Below the pieces are notes generated by a model. The model saw only the letters and a list, made by a program, of their open reading frames with translations, was not told where the DNA came from and did not search any database. Below are positions 20,212 to 32,838 of a stretch of 64,000 bases of DNA, piece by piece. Positions within the stretch are counted from its first letter, which is position 1, and each line of letters begins with the position of its first letter. Where the stretch lies: contig CP075492.1 of NCBI GenBank assembly GCA_021613535.1, forward strand, positions 13,206,001-13,270,000. Direction: 5' to 3'. The translations under genes and the position numbers were made by a program. The stretch comes from Adineta vaga. Lineage: Eukaryota > Rotifera.

Positions 20212-22337
20212 TTAATGAACTGTTTTTGATCTCAATCGAGAATCTCGATGAAGATTAACTCTTGTTTGTTCTATGACATTTCTTTCTGATGAATTTTGTT
20301 GTTGCGATGAACGCAATACTTTAATTAATTGTTTTGCTTGTCGATTTCTTTGTTTCAACATTATTTGTTGTTTACGTTTAAGAAAACAACATGAAAAATA
20401 TGCGTATAGAACTAATCGATATCGTTTCGACATAAAATAATATGTTAATGGATTACATGATGCAGATGCAAAGGAAAATAAAAGAATGAAATCGAGCCAA
20501 ATATTTGATGTTACGCGATAGAAATTCTTATGAAAAGTTCCAATTGTATGAAAGATAAATAATGGTGTCCAACAGACAAAAAATTCGACAATTAATGTTA
20601 TTAATAATTTTAAAGCTTTACGACGTTGTCGATCTATTCGTGAAATTGTCGATGAACAACTTTTTTTACTACTATTCTCAGAACTTAAACGTTGGATGTT
20701 TCTTCTTGGAAGGGAGTTAATTGGAAGTAAATGAGATGGAACAGGATGGGTCACTGTACGTATTCGCTCATATTGGTGTTTTTCTAGATAACAATCGGAT
20801 GGAAGAGTAGTAGGTCGAAAATCTTCATCACTAACACCTGATCTTGATCGAGTACTATCTTGACGTGATGATTGAAGAAGAGATTTTTCATAAGTTAAAT
20901 CTTGTTTGGTTTGAGAAGTTTTTGAGCGAAGTACAAAACAGTTATTCAATGAATTGAATGAAATTGAAGAAGAAAATGACTGAGTTTTATAAGGTAAACT
21001 ATCTACAATAAAAAAAATCATTTTTATTTTATCTTTTTAATTACATTAAATCAATTGAATATTTACTTTGTATTGCTCGCATCTTCTTTGCTGTACTATT
21101 TCGATACATTTTACAAATAATTGATATATACAAAATCATCATAACAACAATTGGAATGACAAAATAGAAAGCTAAAGAAAATACAGATGATTTTCTTATT
21201 TGTTTTTACTTTGAAAATTTTTTTTACCATCTAGAAAGATCATGTAGATCTTTTCATTGAATGTATCCGGTGCAATTTTTTCACATTTATACCGATCAGT
21301 TTTTGGTAAGAGACATAAATTATGAATATATATATTTGGTAAAGCAATGACAAGTCCTGATATCCATATAGAGATTAAGATAAAACCATTGACAAGTTTT
21401 GCATAACGAACGGATTGAAGTTTTAAGATACGTAAGGGATGACATATAGCTAAATATCGTTCAATACTGATACAAACAAGAGTAAAAACACCAACAGCAA
21501 CACTTAAACCTAAATATAGAAAATGCCACGCATATTTAAAAATATCTAACAAAAGTAGACATCCATCATTATCTCATCAGGTATTCATTTTTATTGTATA
21601 TTTTTCCTTTTTATCGAAAAATGATCAAAGAAATTTGATTTTCTAGTTGGAAAACACATCGACGCATATGTGTCTTTCATCTTTCGAATGAACACATTTG
21701 TCTGGCATATTTATCAACAGTCGGCTATTCAATGATCTGAATTACAAAAATAACTTCTATTGTTGTCTATTAGAAAACAATCTGCTGACTACATCGTAGT
21801 TCTGAGGACATTATTTTCTTCAGATTACTTTCAATTGAACAGCGTAATAATAATCTAAATCTAGTGACAAACGTCGCATGCTTTTATGTCGTTTTCTACC
21901 AACTCATACCCGGAGAGGTTCAATGTTCTATTGACAATGACGAACCATCTCAAGATTAATATTCTTCATTTCTTTTCTACAATTAAAATCTTTATTTTAC
22001 CTTGAACAACCGGTAAAATTTTACAAATCATTTTTCCGAACATAAAATTTCGTTTCATTCTTGCTATTATTGTAAATGGCATGAAACATGCACGTAAGAG
22101 ATCAGCACATGCTAAATTCGCCAAATATCTACTATTAGTTAATCGAATAGGTCCTTGTTTTCCAAACATTACAATCAATGCAGCTGTATTACCAAGAAAT
22201 GCAAGTGCAAAAATAATTAATGATATACAAATTGTAATCCATTCAATATCCGTTTTAATCGATTGATTTGATGCTGATAATTGTGACGTAGAAGACGAGT
22301 TTCGTTGAATAATTGTTCGACATAAACCGATTGACAT
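20212..22337 (-). CDS. Class A peptide-type GPCR (cholecystokinin/sulfakinin-receptor-like)
   Basis: Receptor with four exons from ATG 22337. TM1 has the FLGNTAALIVMF pattern (N1.50). TM2 is LANLACADLLRACFMPFTII (D2.50). TM3 ends in SIERYLAICHPL (an ERY form of DRY). The TM4 region is FILISIWISGLVIALP. TM5 lies in the small exon around 21065-21180. TM6 has VEFFVCWTPLFIFHTI (CWxP), and TM7 NPLTYYFMSKRYR (NPxxY). The first intron (about 21551-22000) is unusually long for this region at about 450 nt and joins in frame as VVQ-DIFKYAW. The third intracellular loop is long (over 100 residues), Ser/Arg-rich. The LADLLxxxFMPF and FTLVxISIERYxAICHPL patterns are those of CCK/orexin/NPFF-like peptide receptors. 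The ligand is unknown. Confidence 0.75.
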
Positions 22338-24525
22338 GTTTATTTCTATTGATTGAATCTTCGAGAACTAAAAGAAAAAGGGGAAAGGACTAACTCATCA
22401 TTATCCTATTTCTTTATTCAATTTCATAAAATACAAGAAAAGTATAATTCAATTTGTTAGACGCAAAAATGTCAGTTATTTCCTCTCAAGATGAACTTCT
22501 ATTTTTTTATTTTTATTGTTGTTCTTCTTCTTTTCTTTCGAAAGTAATGACTGGTGCATATTTATTCAAAATGCTCTATATGATGCGAGCGAAATAGAGA
22601 GAGCGAGAGAGAAATAAGTAGATTTTCTATGAGAAATCTTCTCTCCTCTGATCATTTATATAAATGAAATATTTGACAAAGAGAAAAAAAAGTACAGAAG
22701 TTTTTCCTATGATTACAAATAATTTCTAAACTATTATTATTGAATTTTATTTTGAAATTTAACAGTATAATCGAGTCTGACAGATACTATGTCATAAGAT
22801 TAATCAAACTTATACTTAATTATGTGTAAGAAATTCGATAAACGTCAGATTATATAATCAAATCTAGATAATTATGTGCAAAAAAATGTTTTTTACATAT
22901 TAATGGGATATACAAAAACATCTTCAATAGAGAGATAACATTTAAATCATATTCCATGCGAATGAGTGCTTGAGCAATGGAAAATTCCAGAGAAGATAAT
23001 CAAATGAAGTTTAGCTCGACTGATGACTGGTAGATTAAAATAGAAGACTTTTTTTTATAAATTCTATTCGTGACAGGAATTCGTCTAGAAAGTCTCCTCA
23101 GACACTAGCTAATGCGTTTCTGATCTACTTTTTAGAAAATTATCCATTAGATACAAAAAAAAGAGCGTAGAATTGATGGAAAGAAGTAATGCATTTCATC
23201 ACAGAAATAGTTCGATTATTAACCATTATTCTGTTACGTTGGAGATCAATCTGCTTACTTTTCTCACTTGTTTTATAAAAGATCTAACTGAAGATGAAGT
23301 ATTAAAAAAATAAAAAGCAACGACTATCTGTCATCTTAGGGTAAATCGGAAATCTCTTAATTTTGAAGTACTGTCTAACGACACTTTCATTTGTAGGAGT
23401 GAGAAAAAAAAGAAGAAACGCATTTTATTTAAAGTTCTTTCCGTTTACTTTTCTTAATTTTACTATTTAAATCTTAACGTGAAAAGAAAATTTCTTTCTA
23501 TACACGTAAACAATATGTTATCAATTAATAAAATGAACTATTGAGGTACAAAATAAATATTCCGAACAGAAAAATAACCTGGTCGATTTTTTCAACAAAA
23601 TCCATCTGCAAAAAAAGCAGATCTTTTTCTTTGAAATCAAGCGTGAAACTTTTAAAAGGAAATCCTCTATGTTCAATTATTTACGAACAAATTAATCTCG
23701 CTTAGGTGATTCACTTTGCACCAGCACAATTTCATTTACCTCATGAACTTCATTGCTTTCTATTTTAAGATAAATACTTACGACGTAATTAAGAATCTCG
23801 AAAGTTAAATTACAGTTTTTCTCTACTTATATAATCGTTGTTCGGAAGAGAGAAAGGATGTAATTCTTTCAAAGCAAAAAAAAACAAAAGGAAAGGAACC
23901 CTGTGTACTTAAAGAAATCAATATTAGAAAGAAGAAACGAAAGTGATACTACACTACAATCAGAATTTTAAAACACAAAGGCAGGTAAGCATAATACTTG
24001 CAACAAATTACCGAAGGGAGTTAGAGCTATGAAAACTTCATTATCCAAAATAAAGGAATAGAATGCAATACAAGACTCTTCTAATAAATGATGAAAATGC
24101 CAGACCTCTAGCTGTCTTCGGTAAGATATTATAAGCATTATGCCCACCTGTTCTTTCCTTTAAATCCGATAATGTCATGATTTTGTTTTTCAAGGGCTTC
24201 TGTCGAAGTTTTATTGCCATCATTTATCTAATAAAATACATTCTGTCAATCTTCATTAATAATAAAAATCCGTTAACTGTCTTATATACTGAGTGCATGC
24301 CTGATTATTTTGTAAAGAGCAACTTGAACTCGTTATTTTTTCCAAACAATAGAAATCCGATCCTCAGACGATTGACATGCTATACTTGAAATTTGACAGA
24401 GTCTAACAGTAATGATTATATGTAGATATCTCGAGATGTTAAACTTCGCTTTGATCATGTTTAGATTCACTTTGCTTAGTTATTATTTATTCGAATGATA
24501 AGAAAAAAAGAGAACAATCTAAAAA
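22338..24525. other. gene-poor stretch, 2.2 kb
   Basis: Upstream of the peptide GPCR and downstream of INPP5F. AT-rich with purine-rich runs. Open frames at 24041-24223 (-) and 24177-24389 (+) lack support. Probably holds the receptor's promoter. Confidence 0.5.
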
Positions 24526-27500
24526 TCAATTGTTTTGATCATTATTTGGAATATAAATAATCGTCAGATCGGTGGCAGGTAGAAGATAACATTTTGTTTG
24601 ACATTGAGTTGTCATTAAATTTTTCTTTCTTTCATCAAATTTTTCTTGTAATATTCGTTTTCGAGTATTTTCAGATGTTGCTAATGTACGTTCATCATCT
24701 CCGGCAAGTTTTATTGTACTAGATCGAATCATTGATGAACTATCACCAATAACTTTTAATAAGGATGTTACTGTTTCATTGATTGGAATTTGTTTTGCTA
24801 TAGAACATAGAATAGAAATTGTCTTTCTCGAAAACTTAAGAAAGAATAACAAACCTTGTGTTGTTAGTTTATTAAATGTCGGTGCTGCTTGTCGTGAGAC
24901 CATCGAGGAAAATCGTGAACCAAAATTTTTGATTTTATCAATTGTTGCTGTATTATTCGATGTTGATTCACGATTCATTGTTGCAAGTGGTGGCATTTCT
25001 GTTACAGAAATACTCATTCGTCTTTGAAATGGTTCGACATCATCAGGTAAACTATTCATTCTAGACAAGAGAGAGAGAGAGAAAATTTCAGATTAATTGG
25101 AATAGTTAAGAGACAAATAAATAGAGACTAGAGCGGTGTTAATCAACTATACTCACGACGCTTTATCAAGACTAGAATTGTCAAGCGTTTTTTCAAGTTT
25201 TCTTTGGGTTTTTAAATAAGATTCTACCTGTGCAATGGCCTTTCATGAAGTTTAAGAGATTTTTGTCCACAATAATTCAATACGGAGACAAGTAATTGAC
25301 CGATTGTTTTTAGGTAATCTAGATAACGTATGAGAAATACAATGAAAATTTAAAATAATTATCGTGTTTACCATTGATTTGATCAATAGTTTGAATCGTC
25401 ATTACAGATGTATTAAAAACTTGAACATTTGTACCACGAAATTGATGATAATAACCACCAGTTTGTCCATCTTTTACATAATGAATACGAAGTGTCCAAG
25501 AACTATCAGGTGGTGATGAAGGATTAGGACCTAAATATTTCTTTTCATCATCAAAGTATTTCTTTTAAATAGTAATTCTACGAACCGATTTCAACTTTGT
25601 CAATCGATGCAAATGGTGTTTCTTTACAGGAAATAACTTTTTGAAATGTTTCGTCATAACTATGAAAATTTATCAAATTGAATTAGATAAATTTGAAGAA
25701 TAAAATCTTACCAAACAACAAAATATCGCGTAGATGTAAGAACAAGCACACAATCAGGTTCAGTTTGATCAACAGATATTCTTAAAATTGAATTAAATGA
25801 TAGGAGAAGAGCAAAATATAGAATTTTCTTACTCATCTAAATCACTATCGTTAATAAGAAGCCATGTTCCAAGACAATCTTCTGTCTCTTCACAAACACA
25901 CATTTTTCGACAATCAAGAATCATTTGTTTTAAAATTTCTTCACGATTTGTTATCTTCAAAAGAATTATTGTGTAATTGAGAAATATAAAAATCGAACTC
26001 ATTTACAGTTTCATTTGGATTTTCTAATTCTAGAGCAGCTGTCGTTATACCATCTTTAGTTGCATCAATTGTAGCTGGTTTTTGTTTTTGCATAGCATCA
26101 TAACATTGTTGCCGTAGAGTATCTTTTTTAAAACGACGATAATAACGATTTGCTGAGATTTTACCATCAGCTAGAACTCCTTTAATATCACGACGTCCGG
26201 TACGTGTAAAATCGCCCTAAAATATCAGATTTAGAAGAAAACTATGTTTTTACTGATATTCTTCTAAAATTTATAACCTTTAATATTTACTAAAAATATG
26301 TAATCGCATTCCAACATGGGGATGTAGCTCATATGGTAGAGCGCTCGCTTAGCATGCGAGAGGTATTGGGATCGATGCCCAACTTCTCCACTCTTTTTTA
26401 TCTTTTCTCTATGGATTAAAAAAGACAGTCAGTTATATTATGATACAAAAAACACGTTTTTTCCTATCACGATTTTGTTTTTATTATTCGATTATTCAGT
26501 CGAAATCAATCACACTAAGATTTGTATATATTTGTCAAAAACCCTATGTAGTAAAACACGCGAAAGCTCTTTCTTTCCTTTACCACGTTTACGCATTATT
26601 TTTCTTTTGGAGAAAAATCTTTATCAACGTATTTGTGTTTGATGAAGCATATTTACATTAGAAAAAGTAAGTTACAAGTTTTTTTTTCGTTTTGTGTAGT
26701 GTAATTCATCTAAGCAGATAACTATCTGACTACCTCATATGGAAACACCAGCAGAGACAACTAAAGTGCTGTGCGTTATTTGTACTAAAGCGAAAGGTAT
26801 ATTCAAATGTGAAGGATGTTCACAAGTCTTTTGTCCAAAACATTCAACAGATCATCGAAATGAGCTTAGTAAACAACTTGATGAAATTGCTCTCACTCAC
26901 GATCTCATCCAACAAACACTTAATCAGCAAACAAAAGACCCTCAACAGCATCCTTTATTAAAGAAAATTAATCAGTGGGAATCAAAATCTATGAATAAGA
27001 TCCGTCAAATGGCTGAAGAAATCAGAAATGAAGTACTGAAAAGTTCTGTTCAACATACAACTGGATTGAAACAGAAATTGCAACTAGTGTCTAGTGAATT
27101 GAGACAAGGTCGAGAAGAGAATGATTTTAGTGAGATCGATTTACATCAATGGATACAGAAGTTAGAGGAACTAAAAAATGAACTGCATAATCCAACAACG
27201 ATTAATATTCAAGAAGACTCTACTACACTTATATCCAAGATTAGAATCGCTCGTCAAAATACATCCGATATATTTGAACGTGTCTGCGGTACTGTGGACA
27301 TAAGAGATAATGGCTACCTTGTAGTAAAACATAATTCAAATGATCATACAGAAATGCGTGGAAAAAATGAGTACAGCAATGGAATACACACTCTTCAATT
27401 TCGAATAGAGCAGTTAATTCAAAATGGTTGGGTCTTTTTTGGAATAATTTCAAAATTAGAACCTATGAGGACACTTTCGTATTATTCTCCTTCCACTCAT

Positions 27501-30500
27501 GGCTGGTCCAATAGAGGTCAAGTCTATACTGCTGGAGTACACAGTTTTATAAAAACTATTGACGTTATGAAAAACGATACTATCGTATTATTGATCAATT
27601 GTGATCAACGAAAGATCGAAATGAAAAATGAAAGATTGAATCGTACTCAAGAGCTGTCGATTGACGTCGATAAATGCTCATTTCCATGGCAACTTCATCT
27701 AAATCTTCATGCAGCAAATACTGCAGTACGTATATTGTCAACTACTGATTAAATACAAAACAATTTCATCAAATATTTACTTCTAATTGAAGACTTCAAA
27801 CTTTAAGTTTTATTATTGTCTTAAATAAAAAGAAAAACATTCTATAGCTAGATACTACCAACATATGAGATTTACGGAGTTTCATATAACAACTTTACTC
27901 TTCTCATATACAGCGTTGATCAGATCATTATCAAGCATATAAATTCATTCAACTCCCAGAGGTAACACATATTAGGCTATCAAGATACTTTCCGAAAAGA
28001 TCATCTTACCTTCATAGCATCAGTTCCTGCATATTGTCTACTAATTGCATCTCCATTATCTGCCCACATTGTCTGAAAAATAATTCTTGCATGATCATTC
28101 AGACCACCAGCATCCAAATCTAATAAACCCACTTTTTTCAACTAGAAAAAGAAATCACAAAAATATGTCAAAGAATTGATTCACAAGAGAGAATCCTCAT
28201 ACCATAATTTCTAGAATAGTCTTTGCAATAGCAGCTTGTACAACATTCGTTCGATCGAGACAATCAACACAATTAATACGAAATACACTTGTTTGATCAC
28301 TGAGTACCGTATTTTTTTCCGTATTAATCCTATAGTTATTATTCAAGATAGAAATTATCTCATTAGAATCCAAACAAACCAAGAAAATCGCATTTCTCGA
28401 AACATATTTTTCTCATCCAAAAGTTGTAAAAGTGTCATTACATTTCCAAACTGTAACCCTTTGCTAAACACAGACATCAACTAAAGTAAAACCGTCATAA
28501 AATAAATCTTACCAATACTCATGAAAATCGAACGTAATATATGATAGATGTGAACTGTTATATTTCATAATATGTTCAAAAAATGTATCATTAAGAATAT
28601 TTTCTTTTCCCCATTCATCGACAAGACTAATCAATACAAGTTGATTGCCTTTTGTTCTTTCCAATTGTTCGTCAATATGTTTGATAAATGCTTCATGAGA
28701 TTCATTAAAACCTACGCAAAACAAAACATTCTAATCAAATTATAAATTATTTATCATAAATTTTTCTTTAGAAGTCATCCATAAAGTATATCATTCGATA
28801 TTGTATATGACAGAAAAAAAACAACGAGTAGCTCAAATGTTATTCTAACTTAATTATTCTTGAAGTTCATTGTTGTTACATCGATGTATTCTATAGCAAT
28901 GACACTTAATCCTGAGAGAAGAAAAACTATCCAGCAAAAGATATTTTTTCCGCAAAAAGGATTTCATATTCGTTAGTTGTATTAATTCTTCTTTCTTCTT
29001 GTAAAATCCAGTAATACTTGTCAGATACGATGATCTTCTTCTGGCTCGTCTACTAAATGACTTTTATTTGATCGACAACAAGAAGAAAGAATAATAATAG
29101 TTATTCTTCTTTCTTTCTTTCTCTATCTCTCTCTCTCTCGCTACATATATATATATATATCTATATTTTTTTTTCTTCTATCCACACGATTTGATGATGG
29201 TTGGAAGAAATAATACCGAACTTGTTCTACTTTCCGATTCATCTTCAATGTTAATGTTGGTATTAATCGGAATCATTCTTTTTACAATAACAATTTGGAC
29301 AATTATTGGAAATATAATTGTTATTCTAGCATTTATTACTGATAAGAAAATTCGACAAGGTGGAATGTCAAATTATTTGATACTTAATTTAGCAATTAGT
29401 GATTTATTGTTAGGTATAGCCGTGTTACCATTTTCAGCATCCTATTCAACATTTCATATATGGTATTTCGGAAAATTTCTTTGTGAAATGTGGTTAATTA
29501 TCGATGTTCTCTGTTCAACAGCATCAATCTGGGTAATTTTATTAAATAGTATCATCTCTAAAAACAAAATGTTCTATATCTACTTAGGGTCTTCTAATGA
29601 TCGCTTTTGATCGTTATATCGCAACAAATTATCCTATATATTATCGTCATCATCGACATTCTATTTCACGTGCATTATGCACAATCTGTATTGCATGGTT
29701 TGTCTCTCTAATTATTTGTCTTCTACCAACATTAATATTCGAAAAAAAATCTAAACTATCTTCTAATCATCTTCAAACGAAATATAACGAACAAACATAT
29801 CAATGTGAATTGTATAAAGATTCAAATTTTGTTATTACAAGTTCTCTCTTATCATTTTATATTCCATTAATTATCATGATATTTTTATATGGAAAAGTTC
29901 TCTATGCAATCAAACAACAATCACACATTCGTCATAAAGTAAATGGTACACATAAAACTCTTCAGGAGAATTCTTCGCATCAAGTTTATCTTAATACAAA
30001 TGAGGAAGATTTATCTTCATCCGATCAACAACAAATCGGTCGACGAGAATTAACTGCGGAAGTTCGTATAACTCGTTCATTAGCTATTGTTATCGGTTGT
30101 TTTATATGCTGTTGGTTACCATTCTTTACTTTGTATATTATTCGAGCTGTTTGTCATTGTTTAAGTTTTAATGCGATTGAATTCTTCTTTTGGTTAGGAT
30201 ATTCCAATTCATCAATTAATCCTATACTCTATGCAATATTAAATAAAAACTTTCGTGATGCTTTTAAAAATATGATTTGGAAGGAAAATTATTCGTCTTA
30301 AAAAATCATTCGAAATAAATAGAAATGTTTTGATATTCAAATGAGAAGAATTTCTATATAGAAACAGTATTCTTTTCTCTTGTTCTGGTCACGACATGCG
30401 GAAATGACATTGGAATACTGATCATCTACTAAACAAACTTGTGATTAATTAACTTTATATTTATTCTTTTTTCCATAATATCCATCGATATTATTTACAA

Positions 30501-32671
30501 ATATAAACATGCAACAGATGTCTTTCATTTAGTTTAGATCGATAGAACTTTTCTCCTCTTTGTTTTTTCTTCTTCTACATTTTCTCAATAATCTGAACAA
30601 GTTTGTTTACAACTAATTTAATTAGATCAAATTATTGAATTCAAGCTTATCTATTCATTCTTATGATGTACTTATATAAAAACAATTAACAAACTAAAAG
30701 AATAAGAATAGGAGTACAACAAATCCTAGTGAAGATTAGGATTTGGATTTTACATTTGAACTCATCTAATATCAAAGTCACATGTATTCCAGAGATCAAA
30801 TCCAAGTCTTTGGATTTGTTGCACCACTAAATAAGAATATCTCTAGTGATTATGTTAACCTTGACAAAAACGATGATTTTTTTTTCGAAATATGAAAATT
30901 TGTTGAGTCTAAACACGTACGATCGATTTGCAGATCACTATAATCAGTTAAACTATTCGGTAGAAATTCTCTATATAAATATATATATATATATATAATA
31001 CATCATTAAGCAACCGACAACTTTTTATCATCAAAACAAGAAGAAAAAAGAAATCTATCAGTCGAAGATCATCAATAATAATGAGGAAATATTGTCTCGA
31101 TCTTTTACACATGGAAACATGACATTTATGTCTCGTTTCATGTATATTTATCATCGATAAATGGAATCATTTTTTGTTATTATAGGAGATTTCTATTTTA
31201 GGAAATGAATCGTTATTGATACTTAGTTTGAAAAAGTTTTTTTTGAATCAATATATGAGATGATGAGATAGAAGGTTAAATGATCTATTCGAATGGAAAA
31301 TGTCAATGGATGATTAGAGATATGGCAAAACTGTCAGTGAAAATAACTAATATCTAAAGGAGTCAATTGACATAAGTGATCAATAAAGTGATGAAAAACA
31401 GTCAGATGAATGTCATTGACCTTTTTCTTGTTGTTTTCAACTTACTTCGATCAATTTTAGGTGGTGGTCGATATCGTATTCCAGGTTGTGACCAATAAAA
31501 TGGTACCGAACCTCGAATCATAACAAATGACATTATATTCGTGCTTGTTCGAAGAATCTACAAGACCAAAATAGATTTTTCAAACAAAATTTTTGGATTT
31601 ATTAATACTAACTTGTTCAGTTTCAACATAATTAGCAACATTTCCATCCTCATCAATACCTCGACAATGCATACGAACACCTGCTCGATGACGATTTCGT
31701 CTTGAAATAAGAATTAATTGAGCATTTGTACCGTCATTCACTTGAAAATTACATTCATTTAAGTAACCCATAATAATTGGTTGAATCCATCGTGTATCAA
31801 AATGTTCTCTCTATTCGTGGATAAAATATTCAAAAAACAAACTGAAAATCAATCAAATGAATTCTTATACATCGGCTTGTTTAATCAATTCATTGAGCAT
31901 TTGTCGATTCCAAAAGAATCTATCGTCAGCACATATCCACAATGGAATAGTTTTATCTTGATCAAATGAACGTTGCATTGTATTTGTTAAATCATAAGTA
32001 CGACTATAATAGAAACATTGAGTTTCTTGATACCACAAACGAAGTTCCTTAATAAAAACAAATTCTTGTTGTTTTGTTTTTTCATTCAATAAAGATTAGT
32101 GAGAATTATATTATTTACATCGATACATTTCGATTCATATTTATTGTTATTCGTGACATTTATTCTACCAGTTGAATCCTTAATGTAGATTATATTATAT
32201 CGATAAAATGAAAATAAAATTCAATAAATTTACTTCATCAACATTATCAAATGGTTGAACAAGAATATCTGTAACACGATAGATTTCATGTTCATTATGC
32301 ATGATACAAATCATTTCTTGATTCTTGATAAATATTAACCAATGAAGACCATCTTTTCAAAAGAATAAATCAATGGAAAACTTTCATATCCGACTAATTT
32401 TATCTATTTTACCTTTAACAATTTGAATTTGTCCAATATAACCATAAATATCACTCACATATGAAGCATCCCATGCTGATGATGGTGATAAAATGTCGTC
32501 AGATATTGGTTCTAGATGAATTCTTATCGAATAAAAAATACGATTGCAAAGAAAACTAAACATACCTGGTTTAGTGTATACAGATAGACTTCTTCTATTA
32601 AACCATAGACTATGTTCATCCGTCGTAACAATCCATGAATCTTTTGCTTTGTACAGTTTCATTCTCAACAT
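24526..32671 (-). CDS. INPP5F: INPP5F-type Sac-domain phosphoinositide phosphatase (Sac2)
   Basis: Large gene running from ATG 32671 to a stop at 24526. Sac2 removes 4-phosphate (and acts on other phosphoinositides) on endosomal membranes. Exon by exon it follows the family. Sac N-domain: KLYKAKDSWIVTTDEHSLWF, then FYYSRTYDLTN and DDRFFWN near 31990. Catalytic Sac part: RRNRHRAGVRMHCRG, DEDGNVANYVETEQ, RGSVPFYWSQPGIRY, the CX5R loop NCVDCLDRTNVVQAA near 28250, and MWADNGDAISRQYAGTDAMK. Next come GDFTRTGRRDIKGVL and SANRYYRRF. The hSac2 domain (about 25300-25930) contains CLGTWLLIND and GQTGGYYHQFRG. A Ser-rich tail ends NLMTTQCQTKCYL, like the family C terminus. Most introns are ~50-60 nt, but two are large: 26217-28009 and 28712-31445. 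Both join in frame and both contain genes on the plus strand. The catalytic Cys and Arg are intact. Confidence 0.88.
26318..26390 (+). tRNA. tRNA-Ala (AGC anticodon), inside an INPP5F intron
   Basis: A 73-base cloverleaf: GGGGATG acceptor 5' strand, A box TAGCTCATATGGTAGAGC, anticodon arm CTCGCTTAGCATGCGAG with AGC, T arm TTGGGATCGATGCCCAA, ending TTCTCCA. The ATCGATG T-loop is known for invertebrate tRNA-Ala. The acceptor stem has one U-U mismatch (T at position 6 opposite T) and a G-U pair, so function is likely but not certain. It lies on the opposite strand inside the 26217-28009 intron of INPP5F. Confidence 0.88.
26739..27752 (+). CDS. B-box/TRIM-like zinc-binding coiled-coil protein, nested in an INPP5F intron
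   Basis: Intronless 337-residue protein on the strand opposite its host gene. Residues ~11-45 form a B-box-like zinc motif (CVICTKAKGIFKCEGC, FCPKHSTDH) with Cys/His spacing C-x2-C-x7-C-x2-C-x4-C-x2-H-x3-H. Residues ~50-180 are heptad-rich and polar, consistent with a coiled coil. Residues ~185-335 form a beta-rich C-terminal domain (NGIHTLQFRIEQ, GWVFFGIIS, HGWSNRGQVYTAG) resembling a SPRY-like sandwich. No RING finger precedes the B-box, so it is not a complete TRIM ubiquitin ligase. I recall many intronless proteins of this layout from bdelloid genomes, but have no database result. Function unknown. Confidence 0.7.
   Translation: METPAETTKVLCVICTKAKGIFKCEGCSQVFCPKHSTDHRNELSKQLDEIALTHDLIQQTLNQQTKDPQQHPLLKKINQWESKSMNKIRQMAEEIRNEVLKSSVQHTTGLKQKLQLVSSELRQGREENDFSEIDLHQWIQKLEELKNELHNPTTINIQEDSTTLISKIRIARQNTSDIFERVCGTVDIRDNGYLVVKHNSNDHTEMRGKNEYSNGIHTLQFRIEQLIQNGWVFFGIISKLEPMRTLSYYSPSTHGWSNRGQVYTAGVHSFIKTIDVMKNDTIVLLINCDQRKIEMKNERLNRTQELSIDVDKCSFPWQLHLNLHAANTAVRILSTTD
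28712..29193. other. 5' flank of the nested GPCR within the INPP5F intron, with microsatellites
   Basis: Intron sequence containing a CT-rich run (about 29107-29140) directly followed by (TA)n (about 29145-29161) some 40 bases before the receptor ATG. This low-complexity block is the likely promoter or 5' UTR of the nested receptor, inferred from position only. Confidence 0.4.
29194..30301 (+). CDS. Biogenic-amine-type class A GPCR, nested in an INPP5F intron
   Basis: Two exons; the ATG at 29194 is used because the open frame begins with TTG. Exon 1 ends after DVLCSTASIW (~29533), exon 2 resumes as GLLMIAFDRYIATNYPI (~29589). Amine-receptor hallmarks are present: D3.32 in IIDVLCSTASIW, DRY after TM3, serines in TM5 (TSSLLSFYIPL), CWLPFF in TM6 (W6.48, F6.51, F6.52), and Y7.43 with NPxxY in GYSNSSINPILYAILN. 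TM2 reads LAISDLLLGIAVLPFS. ICL3 is modest in length. The ligand could be octopamine, dopamine, serotonin or histamine; I cannot choose. It sits wholly within the 28712-31445 intron of INPP5F on the opposite strand. No frame lesions, so it should be functional. Confidence 0.82.
30302..31445. other. remaining INPP5F intron sequence, no gene
   Basis: 3' flank of the nested receptor up to the host donor site at 31441-31445. Contains a (TA)n run at about 30979-30997. Nothing else seen. Confidence 0.55.
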
Positions 32672-32838
32672 CTACATGGACAATTTCAAGTACAAATCAT
32701 TGAAATTTAGTAAATTAACATAAGAAAAAACAAGATATGGAAAATGTCTATATATTTTGAATGTTATTGTTATTAAGATGAATATATATATATATACATA
32801 AATATGATACAAAACAGAAAAAAATTCGACAATAGTTA

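Noticed and set aside
24041-24389. Open frames on both strands (one containing TLSDLKERTGGHNAYNIL)
   Set aside because: The minus-strand peptide looks somewhat protein-like, but it is isolated, with no partner exons, family match or transposon ends.
25150-25310. Extra INPP5F coding segment reading QVESYLKTQRKLEKTL
   Set aside because: A 56-nt GT-AG intron (GTAGAATC...TTCTAG) removes it and keeps the reading frame, joining HERPLH to SLDKASMNSL.
26739-27752. Complete TRIM E3 ubiquitin ligase
   Set aside because: No RING finger before the B-box and no upstream exon; only B-box-like, coiled-coil and C-terminal beta-rich parts are present.
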